Shown here: piece after piece, positions 25,622-37,547 of the stretch
Layout of the letters: each line of letters starts with the position of its first letter
How positions within the stretch are numbered: position 1 is the first letter of the stretch
Source of the DNA: Aralia elata
Taxonomy: Eukaryota > Streptophyta > Magnoliopsida > Apiales > Araliaceae
Reading direction: 5' to 3'
NCBI GenBank assembly: GCA_034770075.1
Contig: CM068386.1
Coordinates: 83,057,007 to 83,121,006, forward strand
Length of the DNA: 64,000 nucleotides
Program-made: the position numbers and the translations under genes
Notes under the pieces: generated by a model
What the model saw: only the letters and a program-made list of their open reading frames with translations
The model's database searches: none
Told to the model about the DNA's origin: nothing

Positions 25622-26198
25622 TACTATCTCCATTCCATAATAAGTGACTTTTCAGAAGAAAAAATTTGTTTCAATTTATTTGTCGTTTACAACTTTCTAG
25701 GAGAATAAATTATTTACTTTTTCATATCACCCATAACTTCTCTCATTGTCCCAAAAAATTTTCTCCTTTGTATTAATAGTTTTTAATTTTCCATAAAAGG
25801 ATAGTGATGAAATTTCATACAAATTTTAATTATTACTACCTCCATTCCATAATAAGTGACTTTTTAGAAGAAAAAATTTGTTTCAATTTATTTGTCGTTT
25901 ACAACTTTCTAGAAGAATAAATTATTTACTTTTCCATATCACCCCTAACTTCTCTCATTGTCCCAAGAAATTTTCTCTCTTGTATTAATAGTTTTCAACT
26001 TCCCATAGAGGGGTAGTGATAGAATTTCATACAAATTTTAACTATTAAATGATAACATTAACTAACTTTCTTAATTCATGTGCATGAAGCTAAAACGACA
26101 CTTAATATGGAACCGAGGGAGTAAATGATAGTATTAAATGACTTTCTTAATTATGTACATGAAGTTAAAACAACACTTAATATGGAACCGAGGGAGTA
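25622..26198. mobile_element. Stowaway MITE nested in a close relative
   Basis: Two left halves lie in tandem: TATCTCCATTCCATAATAAG at about 25624 and TACCTCCATTCCATAATAAG at about 25836, about 212 bases apart and almost identical. They are followed by two right halves in tandem, each ending CTTAATATGGAACCGAGGGA, at about 26101-26120 and 26176-26195. All borders are TA. The simplest reading is one Stowaway copy inserted into another of the same family. Confidence 0.75.
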
Positions 26199-26452
26199 AT
26201 TTTTTATGTAAAAATATCAGTTCCCTATATATATATACTCATGAGACCCATTCATACACAGAAATTATTCAAGCTTTAAAATATATATTTTATTTCAGGT
26301 TGAAAACTTTGGCAGGCGTAGGCTAGCTATTATTTTGGTTGGACTGAAGTTTGCTGAACATGTGAAAGTAGCTGTTACATATATTGAGCAGGGGCATATC
26401 CGAGTCGGTCCATAAACAGTTACTGATCCAGCATTTCTGGTAATAAGAAATA

Positions 26453-27896
26453 GGGCTAATGACAAAACTGTCCCCCCAAGTTTGGACGAAAATCAATTTG
26501 ATACTCAAAGTTTGGGAATATACAACCAATATCTCTAAGTATTTTAAAACAACAAAAGTGTACCTTTTGGCCGAAAAATCCAATTTTTTGCCGGAAATTA
26601 CCACGTGTCAGGCGAGAGGAGAGAGAAAATAATAAAAAAATAAATTTTTTTTTAATCAAATTTCTCTCTTCCTCCCCTTTCTCTCTTCTCTTTCCTTCTA
26701 CTTTTCTCTCTCCTCTCCCCTCCCTATTTCTCTCTTCCTCCCCTTTCTCTCTTCTCTCCCTTCTTCCCTCTCTATTTCTTCCGCCTACTCTATTTCTCTC
26801 TCCTCTTTCCTCTTTCTCTTACTCTTCTTACTCTCTTCCTTCATTTTACTTAATTAATTATTATTTTAATACTTTATTTTAAATTGTAATAATTTTTTTG
26901 ATTAAATTTTTGTATAAAATCATAATACATGTATGCATACATTTAAAATGTATAATACATTAAAAACATTAATAGTAGGAAAACAAAATTAACAACAAGA
27001 TCATAACTTACTTATAAAAAAAATAATTACAAAATAATTATAAAATCAAAAAATTAAATAGATTCTTTTTCTTTATCAAATAAAACAAATTTGATAAAAC
27101 TTTCTCAAAACAGAGTTGATAAAGAAAAAGAAAAAAATTAAATTTTTTTTCTTATTTTAATTTAAAAAATTAGATTCCTTTTAATTAAATTAAAATTTTT
27201 AATTTTTTCTTTTTTCTTATTTTTTTTCTTTTTCTTTATTAACTCCGTTTTGGGAAAATTTTATCAAATTTGATAAAGAAAAAAAGAAAAAGAATCTATT
27301 TAATTTTTTGATTTTGTAATTAATTTTTTTAAGTAAGTTATGATCTTGTTTTTAATTTTGTTTTCTTACTATTGATATTTTTTGAAAGATCATAACTTAC
27401 TTTAAATTAATTTTTGATATTTTTTTATGTATTATATATTTTAAATGTATGCATACATGTATTATGATTTTATACAAATATATAATCCAAAAAATTAAAA
27501 TACCAATTAATTAAGTAAAATGGAAGAAGAGAGCAAGAGAGAGACCAACAAAGAGGTGAGAGAAAGAGGAGAGGGAAAGAAAAGGAGGAGAAGAGGAGAG
27601 AGAGAAGGCGGGAGAAATAGGGAGGGGAGAGGAGAGAGAAAAGTAGAAGGAAAGAGGAGAGAGAAAGGGGAGGAAGAGAGAGAAATTTTATAAAAGAAAA
27701 AAAATGTATTTTTTTATTATTTTCTCTCTCCTCTCACCTGACACGTGACAATTTTCGACAAAAAATTGAATTTTCCGGCCAAAAGGGACACTTTTGTTGT
27801 TTTAAAATACTTAGAAGTATTGATTGCATATTCCCAAACTTTGAGTATCAAATTGATTTTCGTCCAAATTTGAGGGGACAGTTTTGTCATTAGCCC
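26453..27896. mobile_element. palindromic Mutator-like MITE with perfect 9-bp duplication
   Basis: The ends are GGGCTAATGACAAAACTGTC and its inverse GACAGTTTTGTCATTAGCCC. The flanking nine bases TAAGAAATA are identical on both sides (26444-26452 and 27897-27905). Arms of about 700 bases are inverted copies of each other down to a centre near 27170. They include a CTCTCTCTTCC-rich tract on the left answered by GGAGAGAGAGAAGG on the right, and CACGTGTCAGG against CCTGACACGTG. A 9-bp duplication with very long inverted repeats is the signature of Mutator-like elements. No transposase frame is present, so it is non-autonomous. Confidence 0.88.
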
Positions 27897-27905
27897 TAAG
27901 AAATA

Positions 27906-28504
27906 TGGAAGACTTTGTTATGTGGGTAGATAACTCCAAGATAAAGCGAAAGGTCCTCGAGAACAATGAGAAGTTCGATGATTATCATGCAATGAACTGA
28001 ATTTTTCTCAAAGTAAATTGGATTAGCAGCTTGTGGATAGGGAGTTCATCTTGATTAAGTTTACTTTGTTAATAGTGGTTAATTTAATTTTCTTTAACAT
28101 AAACACCTTATACTGTGTTTGGTTCCCATTCCTTAGCATATATGGAATGGAATGACTTAAGGAATTAAATGACTTAAGGAATGAAATGACTTAAGGAATG
28201 GAATGAGAATGGGAATGGGAATGGAATGGTCATTCTCATTTTTATGTTTGGTTTGTTCATTCATTCCATCAGGAATAGAATCACCATTCTACTTTAGGTG
28301 TTTGGTTTACATGAATTACATTATGAATGAAATGTGAAATGATTTTTTTTCATTTTTTATATAGTATTAACTTATAAAAATGAATGAAAAAAATAAATTA
28401 AATAGAACTAAAAGAACATCTTCACTAGAAAAATATTTTTTTTTATATTTTTATGCATTTAAAATTCAAATAAACACTTTCATGCATGAATTTTTTTTTA
28501 AAAA
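27906..28504. other. GAATGG-rich repeat-like DNA
   Basis: Between 28115 and 28330 the sequence has GTGTTTGGTTCCCATTCC, repeated GACTTAAGGAAT words and GGAATGGGAATGG, similar in style to the subterminal parts of the 12.4-kb MITE. It looks like one end of a related MITE, but I could not find its other end. No gene. Confidence 0.35.
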
Positions 28505-29765
28505 AAAAAGCCTTGATGAACAATAATAAGGACTAATAATAAACAATAAGTTGTTTACCAATAAGTTATTTCAATAAGCCGTTTACCAATAAGTTATTTC
28601 AATAAGCCATTTACCAATAATAAACAATAAATTATTTACCAATAAACTGTTTAAATAAGCCGTTTACCAATAAGTTGTTCAAATAATAAGTTGTTTACCA
28701 ATAATAAGGAATAATAAGCTATTTAAATAAGTTGTTTACTAATAAGTTGTTTACCAATAATAAGCTATTTACCAATAAGTTGTTTAAATAATAAGTTGTT
28801 TACTATTAATAAACTATTTATCAATAATAAGCTATTTAAATAATAAGTTGTTTACCAATAAGCTGTTTAAATAATAAGTTGTTTACCAATAAGTTGTTTA
28901 AATAATAAGCTGTTTAAATAATAAGTTGGTTAGCAATAAGTTGTTTGCCAATAATAAGCTGTTTACCAATAATAACTTGTTTACTAATAAGCTGTTTAAA
29001 TAATAAGTTGTTTACCAATAATAAGTTGTTTGCCAATAAGCTATTTAAATAATCAGTTGTTAATTATTAATAACTTGTTTACCAATAAGCTGTTTACCAA
29101 TAATAAACTGTTTAAATAATAAGTTGTTTACCAATAAGCTGTTTAAATATTAAGTTATTTACCAATAAACTATTTAAATAATAAGTTGTTTACCAATAAG
29201 CTGTTTAAATAATAAGTTGTTTACCAATAAGTTGTTTAAATAATAAGTTGGTTACCAATAAGTTGGTTGCCAATAATAAGCTGTTTACCAATAATAACTT
29301 GTTTACTAATAAGCTGTTTAAATAATAAGTTGTTTACCAATAATAAGTTGTTTGCCAATAAGCTGTTTAAATAATCAGTTGCTAATTATTAATAAGTTGT
29401 TTACCAATAATAAGCTGTTTAAATAATAAGTTATTTACCAATAAGCTGTTTACCAATAATAAGCTGTTTAAATAATAAGTTGTTTACCAATAAGCTGTTT
29501 AAATAAGTTGTTTACCAATAATAAGCTGTTTGAATAATAAGTTGTTTACTAATAATAAACTGTTTGAATAATAAGTTGTTTATCAATAATAAACTATTTG
29601 AATAATAAGTTGTTTATCAATAATAAGTTGTTTAAATAAGTTGTTTACCAATAATAAGCTGTTTGAATAATAAGTTGTTTACCAATAATAAGTTGTTTAT
29701 CAATAATAAGTTGTTTATTAATAAGCTTATTATATTTCAGATAAGTTGTTTACCAATAATAAAAT
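28505..29765. repeat. 1.26-kb minisatellite of AATAAGYTGTTTA units
   Basis: The whole block is built from short units of the form AATAAGTTGTTTACC and AATAAGCTGTTTAAAT, repeated dozens of times in varying order. A higher-order repeat is visible: the stretch from about 28893 to 29065 reappears almost intact at about 29222-29395, including the variant words GTTGGTTA and TAATCAGTTG. Stops occur constantly, so it is not coding. It is a tandemly expanded minisatellite and is not a CRISPR array. Confidence 0.9.
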
Positions 29766-30960
29766 GAACGAAGCAGAAGGGAATGAAATAAACCCACAAT
29801 AATCTTTAACTTTCGCATGATATTATAACTAGGTCTCAACACTATAATCCATTTTGTCAATTTCATATAGGTTCTCAAGCTAATTACGAGCCAAACAATT
29901 AATCTATAAGCATAGGTTATGATAACCAATTCATATGAGTAACAATAATCAAAGAAAGAGAAATCAATTTAAATAAGCAATGAGTTCAATTACAATCTTA
30001 GATTAAAAACTAATTATATATAGGAAAAAGAAAGATAAAGGATGGCTTCCCCATTGTTTGTTAGATGAAACTCTATTGAAGCACCTTTATTGAAGTTTCT
30101 CTTCAAGCACCTTGAAGAGCCATGGCCATTGGCCATGGTCTCCCTTTCTTAGCCCATCTGTCTCCTCTCTCTTCCTCCCTCAAAATCTGATTTTAGAAGT
30201 TTAGAATATATAAAATAGAGGCTACATGTTGTATCCCTAGCTTAGCCCACCAAAAATGACCAAAAAGGGGCTGAAATCGCGAAAAACCTGACTCAGGCAC
30301 GCTGCCCAATAGCTATTGGCCCGTTCTCGCGACCTGGGCGCGCTCGAGCGCTACCCCCCCCCCCCCCCCCGCGCGTTGGTTTCTGCTGCCCGACTCTGGT
30401 TTGACGTCTTCTCATACGAACTCGAAATAAGGCGATTCAATAGGCTATGAAAATCTAAGAAGTAGCTCTACAACTTCCATAACTGGAGTTCGGCAAGATA
30501 ATGGCTGGAGCAAGGGTGACATTGAGCTCAAAGTGGCTGCTATGTAAAATCCATGCCAAATCCGTTGGTAAAACGACCATAACTCTCTCATACGAGCTCG
30601 CATTGGGATGATTCAAGATGTTCCGGAAAGCTGAGGAGAATATCTACAACTTTCGTTCTTTGTGTTTTGAGAGATACAGATTGAATCGTGGTTGAAATTG
30701 GGCCGCAAGCAGCTGCTATGTTAATCGGAAGCTCAAAAATGACAAATAAGGCAACCAAGCGTCGATGTTCAAATAACACTTGCTCCATTTCCTACAAAAC
30801 TAAGAAAAAACATATAAAAACAATATAAAACACAAAAAAGTAATACAAAACAATATTTTACACAAACATGATAAAAATACATAAAAACCAAACGAAATGA
30901 CTTAGGATTTTCAAATTATCAAGTTCAAAAGTGCCTAATTTGTGTATATAAAACACACTC
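29766..30960. mobile_element. LTR-like retrotransposon fragment with 18-20 base C run
   Basis: Contains CATACGAGCTCGCATTGGGA and GATGATTCAAGATG followed by TCTACAACTTTCG. The same order of words occurs in the LTRs at 33016-33085, 54724-54800 and 62770-62850 (CATACGAACTCG, GATTCAAGATGATTC, CTACAACTTTC). It is therefore a remnant of a related LTR or leader. The GC content is higher than in surrounding DNA. A C homopolymer lies at about 30353-30370, where length errors are likely. It ends at the phrase AACACACTCATCA, where pol sequence begins. Confidence 0.45.
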
Positions 30961-31670
30961 ATCAATTCTCGCATCATAATCTTTTAGAAGCTCCAACCAA
31001 CGCCTCTGCCTCATGTCAAGCTCCTTTTGAGTGAAAATATATTTAAGACTTTTGAGTGAAAATATATAAATAGAGCCTCTAAATTTTTAGGCAAAGATTA
31101 TTGCTGCCAACTCCAAATCATGAGTGGGGTAGCTCACCTCATAACGTTTAATCTGTCTAGAAGCATCAACAATCACCTTGCCATGTTGCATCAAAACGCA
31201 CCCCAAACCTTTCTTAGAAGCATCACTATAAATCTGATAACCTCCTGTCCCCGACGACAATGTAAGTATTGGAGTTGTCATAAGCCACTTCTTCAACTCC
31301 TCAAAACACTTCTCGCGCTCCTCATTCCACACAAACCTCGTGCCCTTTCTCAACAACTGAGTCATAGTAAGGCAAGTAAAGAGAACCCTTCCACAAATCG
31401 CCTATAGTACCCTGCTAAACCCTGCCAAACTCCTAACTTCTGTCACCATAGTAGGTCTCGACCATTTAATGATAGCCTCAACCTTCGCAGGATCCACCTT
31501 AATACCTTCAGCAGACACAATGTGGCCCAAAAATGCAACTTGCTCCAACCAAAACTCGCATTTAGAGAATTTAGCATACAACTTCTCTTTTTTGTAAAAT
31601 TCCCAAAACTGTATGAAGATAATCTTCATGCTCTTCCCTATACTTGGAGTAAACCAAAATGTCATCAATA
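30961..31670 (-). pseudogene. pol: Ty3/gypsy pol fragment: end of RT and start of RNase H
   Basis: Minus-strand translation gives the RT catalytic motif as IDDILVYS at the very edge (about 31650-31670). It continues with [20 protein letters not shown] and VDPAKVEAI (RT thumb), then [14 protein letters not shown] and [18 protein letters not shown] (RNase H) and [14 protein letters not shown]. It holds at least one frame break between 31400 and 31365 and is cut off at both ends. The order is that of a Ty3/gypsy element. It belongs to the same element as the gag and LTR at 34767-37547, split by the solo LTR that follows; the first part of RT is missing. Confidence 0.88.
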
Positions 31671-34600
31671 TCCCAATGTTTTATGGGAGTACTCATTTTA
31701 ATTTTGGGTAGAGTTATTTACCAGTTTTGGTACAAAAGTGGGAGTTTTCGGATATATTTTCGTGTGTTTGGGTATTTATTTTGGTTTGTTACTCCAAGAA
31801 GGAACCAACCAAAACCCATCAACCAATCAAATGCTAGGAAAATGAGAAAGTGGAGGGGGGGAGTTGTCGGCAAGCTCCCTTGAGCCTTAAACCCACTTCT
31901 CCCTAAATTACTCCTCCACTTCACCTATTCCATTTCCTTCTCTCCCATGCCATTTCCTTTGCTCTTCCATTCCAAGTTGCTTCAGCAGATAGAGAGAGAG
32001 GGAGGGAGAGAGAGAGCTGCAAAGAGGAAGAATAAAGGAGGAGAAGGTCGCCAGAAAAGAAGAAGGAAGTCGCTGGAAAAAGAAAAGAGGAAGAAGAATG
32101 AGGCACAGGTGGAAGAAGAAGAGAATCCAAGCAAGAAGAACCCCTCAAAGCAAAGCCTAACAATCTTCTCAATCATCTAGGAAGGATTTACAGAGGTAAA
32201 CAAACAATCAAATTCATTCCATTCGAGTTCTTGTTAAGGTTTTCAAGTTTTTGTGGTTTTTGAGCTCTTGAGCTTGTAATTCGACTTTCTGGCGATTCTT
32301 GTTGTTTTTGTTTGTGTTGGATGTTTTTAAATGTTGTTAAGAGGTTATATAAGCCATTAATAACATCAAAGTGGAACAAAATAGAATAAATCCGTACCTA
32401 TGCTTAAGGAGGATGAAGAACATGAAGAACAATGGACTTTGGACATGAACATGGACTGTTGGACGATTTAGAGGACTTTGTAGCTATGATTTCGTGTTTG
32501 TTTAATTTGTTTATTATTATGATATTGTACTTCCATGGGTTATGAGTTTAACCCAGTTGTAATGGAGTAAAAAGGGATTAAAACAAGGATTTGGTGATGA
32601 TTTTTGTAAAGAACACCAAGAACACCAAGAATACGAAAATATAGCATGAGTTGATACTTTGGCCTAAGATTTGACCATGTTAATATTAATGGATAACTCT
32701 GACTTTTTGATATGTTGTAGCTCTATGTCTTACGAGTCCATAGAGTCCAGAATGGACCAATTTGAACGTGTATTGAGGGAGTTATGGTGGTTGGAAGCAA
32801 GATAGGTCTAGAACACCAAAAACAGAGCATTCCGGGAAGAAAATGGGTTGGGAGACTCAGGCCGAACGCCTAGGCGCTTGGTTCGGCGCTGACCACGAGC
32901 CCAGCTACTGTGAGAGAGCGCCTAGGTGCTGCTCAAAGGCCATTTTTGAGCGCCTAGGCGCTGGACAAGAGACTGTGCAAACAACTTCGACGTCCTTTAG
33001 TAAAATGGGCATAACTTTCTTATACGAACTCGGATTGAGATGATCCAAGATGATTCAGAAAGAGAAAGAGTAGACCTACAACTTTTGTTCTTTAAGTTTT
33101 TCAATTTGAGGTCTGTAACATGTCCTAAATCAGCCATTTATAGGACTGACGTGTAATTGGAGACAATCGGAGGGTGTCGCGTATGCACGTAAGCACATGT
33201 AATGCTCCCGACAATGTAAAATGACGTTCTAAGTTCTAAAACATGAATGTTATGAATTATAATGATACTTAACATTAATCAATGAGTATTAGATAAATCG
33301 AATGGGCGTGTTAGGCGTACGCAAATACGTGTCGCTTGGGCGTTCGAATAATCAAATTTGGCGTACAGACGTGCAAGCGTCGTAACACCGTAACTAGTGG
33401 GCATAACCTTGTTTAATATTTTGTCTCTAATACGAATGAGACATTATAGAGTAGTATAAACCGATATTTGGTATCTGTTATGTCACTAATTGTTATGTGA
33501 ATATGTATTTATATGTGTAGGATATTAAGGAGCGTGTGTTGTAATATGGTAGCAGACACATCAAACAAGTTTCCCTAACCTTACTCGGATTATATTGAGC
33601 AGGTTTCCTATCCTATACAAATGTGAATATTGTGCAAGTTTCCTAACGCTTGTCTAGCCCTTGTGTTGGACAAGTTTCCTAACTCGTCCAACTTTTATTA
33701 TTATGCGAGTTTATTCTTATGAATTGCAAGTTTTTTAAACTTACTCAACCTTTATAATTGGGCAAGTTTCATTATTGAGCAGGTTCTATCTTACTCGATT
33801 TATTTATTGAGCAAGTATTCTATATTATTGCAAGTTTACTAACTCAGACATGAATTATTACTTTCAAATGATATTAGTGGATTAATTATTGTCAATTATT
33901 CCACATCAAAAATAATTATTGATATTCGCACTTTGTGCATTTGAATTCATGATTTGTTGTTGGGCTGTGAAATGTTTAAGTTCTTCATTTCACGAACTAT
34001 TTAAGGAATAGTCTACGCCATTTGTTTCGGCTAGACATATGCAGGATTAATATTTTTAAAAGCTATCCAAACCAGTAGTTGGTACGGATTCTTGGACTGA
34101 GAGAGCAACCCTTATTAGGGGATTATAATATGTCGGTTATTCGATGCAGTCAGAGTTAAATGTTATGCATATACATGATGTACAAGAGGCTGATCCCCTC
34201 GAGTACAACTGACGGGGCCAGGTTTTTTTAAAAGAGTTAGTTGAATGATTGACTCGTTGGCCAAGTTTATGGTCGGTTGGACCACTCAGCAGTAAATAAT
34301 CAATATTCATTGTTTCATTTGAACTTTGATTATGTCATTTCAGCTATTTCATCAATGTTCATAAATTGTTGATCTATGCAGCTAATATTCTTACTCATTC
34401 ATGATATATCTTTATTCTTGTATTTAAACTTGCTGAGCAAACTTGTTGCTCACACTTGCTATATCATGAACCTATTGCAGTTAAGCTGGTGAGTTCCAAA
34501 GCGGATAAAGGCAAAGGAAAGCTTAAGGAATAGCTATATGAACTATCCCGTTATGTAATCGTGGAATCGTTTTGTAATATCATTGTATTCTGCGATGTAT

Positions 34601-34766
34601 TTTATTTAAGGTTATAGACCTTTGGACCGTAGTAAACCTTTTATAATGAACAACATATGTTTATTTATTCCGCATTAGGTAATTTATGTTGTTTAGAGGT
34701 GTACAGATGTATTTTATCGTGAGCACCAAATTCGAGGTATTGGTACCTGAATTTGGGGGTGTCACA
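31671..34766 (+). mobile_element. 5'-truncated solo LTR of the long-LTR chromovirus family
   Basis: It starts abruptly with CAATGTTTTATGGGAGTACT, which matches position about 61312 in the 3' LTR of the downstream element, about 420 bases inside that LTR. It then follows that LTR for about 3.1 kb: TTTTGGGTAGAGTTATT, GGAGTTTTCGGATATA, AGGAAGGATTTACAGAGGTA, GGATATTAAGGAGCGTGTGT, GCAAGTTTCCTAACGCTTGT. It ends in GGGGGTGTCACA at 34766. The LTR lies in plus orientation inside a minus-strand gypsy element, and part of the host element's protease-RT region is missing at the junction. The loss of its first 420 bases points to a deletion after insertion. Confidence 0.8.
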
Positions 34767-36241
34767 GGGGTAGCAATAAACATAATAAAATCTAAAGGCT
34801 GAGATAGCACACTAAGGTGCCGAACAAAAGACTGAACCATAACTGAATGAGTAGAACCAGTATCAAATAAAACAGAAGCCTCACGATTGCCAACTAAAAG
34901 AGTGCCAAAAATAATACATGGCACACCTGTTACCCGGTTATATGTCATGGCAAAGACCCGACCACCCTGATGTTGACCTCCATTGTCGCTATTATTACCA
35001 CCTCCCCTATTACCACGTGGTCCGGTACAATCCCTAGCAATATGACCCATCTGTCCACACAAGAAGCATGCACCAGAAATCTATGACATTGCCTCCCCGG
35101 ATGATTACCCCCACAAGTAGTACAAGGAACTATTAGAATAAGATTAGGGTTACCCCCATTAGCTGGTCCTGGGTAACGACCCTGATTCTGCCCCTACTGA
35201 TGATTATGCCACTGCTGGCGATTCTGACCTTACTGAGGTAGCTGAAGTTGGCGATTCAGCCCTTGCTGAGGCAATTGCTCATAACCCCTATTCTAATTTT
35301 GACCTCGCCATTGTCCCTGCTGACCACCACGGTTCATGTTCCACTGACCACCTTGATTTCTTCCATGTTGACCCGAAGCTTGTCCCTGCTGGTCATCTCT
35401 GTCCCTCTTCTGACTCCCTTCCGGTTTAAAAGATCGAAAGTCTTGTCACTCCATCTCAATATTTTTAGCTGCATTAGCCACTGCCGACACATCCGCAAAC
35501 TTGTTGTTAATGAGATGCTAGCGATACTTATAATGAATTATCCACTTAAACTTTTATATCTGTTCCGCTGCACTCCTTGCAGAGGTTGCCGCAAAGCCTG
35601 CCAACCTGATGAACTTTGTCATAAAGTCCGTGATGGATTCATCATCTTTCTGCCGAATAGACAGATACTCTCTAGCATAAGCATCTTTATCAGCAGATGG
35701 GAAGTACTGTCGATAAAAAACCTCACAAAACTCTGCCCAGCTAAGTGTCTCAGCATAACCATCACCCTTTGTTGTTTTCATCGTCTTCCACTACCTCTGT
35801 GCATCCCCCCTCTAACTTATAAGTCATAAGCAAAACTTTATGACTATTCGAGCACCCCAACACATCAAAAATCTTTTTCATATGAGCCATCCAATTCTCT
35901 GCATCAATTGGAGTCAGAGCTGAACTAAATGAACGCGGATTCTGCTTTTAAAACCTTTCTAACCATACATACATTGGAACCGCAGGCTGATCAAGACCAA
36001 CTGCATTCCCTTCCTCTCCGTTTACGTGTGAACCATTAATTCCTGGGTTCCCTTGCTCAGGATTTTCTGACGGCTGCTGCATTGCCTGAAAAACATGTGC
36101 CACCAATTGCGGTAAGGCCTGATTCACCAAGGCAGCCAATTGGGCATTAATCTGATTATTAAGTTGTTCATTGGGTTGGCTCTCACTACTTCCTCCATTG
36201 TTACCTCGCATCCCAGTAATTCTAGCGGATCTACGAGCCAT
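34767..36241 (-). pseudogene. gag: Ty3/gypsy gag and start of protease, broken
   Basis: Gag starts at ATG 36241 (MARRSARITGMRGNNGGSSE) with an N-terminal Gln/Asn-rich domain. It continues at 35554-35781 with the retrotransposon gag core (WAEFCEVFYRQYFPSADKDA, then EYLSIRQKDDESITDF). At 34770-35062 come a CCHC-like zinc knuckle with the tail CGQMGHIARDC and the retroviral-type aspartic protease motif LFDTGSTHS. The pieces lie in different frames with stops between them, so it is not functional. Gag packages element RNA and the protease matures gag-pol. At its lower-coordinate end it runs directly into the inserted solo LTR. Confidence 0.87.
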
Positions 36242-36422
36242 CTAAGAAAGAGATCAACGAATAGAAGTAAAACAATTTAGAGACAGATTCAAATATAACT
36301 GATATCAAAGTTATACAAAAAATTAAACGGAACAAAACCTAACCCAGAAGTCTACCCATAACTCACAGGTCAAACCTAAATAGGTGTTCTACAAGAAAGA
36401 ACCTAAACTCTGATACCAACTT

Positions 36423-37547
36423 TGTAACACCCCCATTCTCGAAATAGAAAAAGGAGGTCACGTGCAAAGTACAACAAAACTAACAAAATAAATCAATAGC
36501 TTTATGCCTCAAAATTTAACTCCAATAATTAATAATATCCACAAGTCAAACCGGTTCAAACCACAATTTAAAATTATTTATTACAACTCCAATAACTGAA
36601 TATCTCCATAACACAAATCAAAATAAATACTAGATATGATAATTCAACTCAAAGAGTACAAATACGAGTTTTATGTATCAAGCTAAAATAAAACTATTAT
36701 ATTAATTTCACAAGAAACAATTATGTGAATTAATAACAAAATTCAAAACGAGGAACAAAACAAATTAATTAAATTTCAGAAGAGTATCGCTGAAGGAGTA
36801 CGGAATCCGTACCTGAATTAAGCAATGTAATACCCAAATTTATATTCCAAATATAACTCGTTAAATTCCTCCCGTCCGAGCTAATTACACAAACTAACAA
36901 AAATAAATTAATAATCATATATTAAATTACTAATTAAAATTAACAATAATTAACCTTTCTAATCTTGTTAAACTATCGAGTTCATATATAAACATGGAAC
37001 TCAGCTTCTATTGCTGCACTACTATATATATATACCCCCTCCTTAACTGATTAACGTATACAACATATCTACACATAAATAATAATACTAGCAATACACA
37101 CACACACACCTACTTCCTGCAACTACATTAACCAATACAGTAACCACTTTGTAGAAGCATTATGTAGATAGAATATGCATTTAAAACTTCCTCATGAATC
37201 AGTGGACTTCCTACATAATAGATCTAATAGTTTAGAAGAAAAAAAATTCAAAGTTGATGAATTCCCCTGTTCGGTTCTTATGCCGCCCCTGCTTCCCCTT
37301 CTTTTCTCTCTTCAGTATGTAATAGATATGAGAGAGAACGAATTGAGTCTGGTAAGTGTAAGAGAGAAAAGAGAGAGGAAAAAGCTTGTTGATATAGAGA
37401 GAAAAGGAAGATAAAGGAAGAATAATTCATTTAATATTTTATTAATACTCTCCTCTTTTCGGTCTTTTTTAGCCGAAAGGTGAGGGAAAAAGGAGTTGAG
37501 TGGAGTGTTTTAATAATAGACCCATTTTTCTTTTGTCGGGCATTACA
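36423..37547 (-). mobile_element. 5' LTR of the minus-strand gypsy element, with primer site
   Basis: On the minus strand the LTR runs from TGTAATGCCCGAC (37547 downward) to GGGGGTGTTACA (ending 36423), about 1125 bp with TG..CA ends. Just inside it lies TTGGTATCAGAG (about 36410-36420, minus), complementary to the 3' end of initiator Met tRNA, the usual gypsy primer site. Gag begins about 170 bases further on. The (TA)n-rich middle near 37021-37034 may hold its promoter. The partner LTR was not found; the element is truncated near 30.96 kb. Confidence 0.82.

Noticed and set aside
28505..29765. CRISPR-like alternation of repeats
   Set aside because: The units are contiguous and variable with no unique spacers, and the DNA is plainly plant nuclear sequence.
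30353..30370. C homopolymer as a regulatory feature
   Set aside because: It sits in a repeat fragment, and runs of this length are usually slippage products or sequencing-length artefacts.
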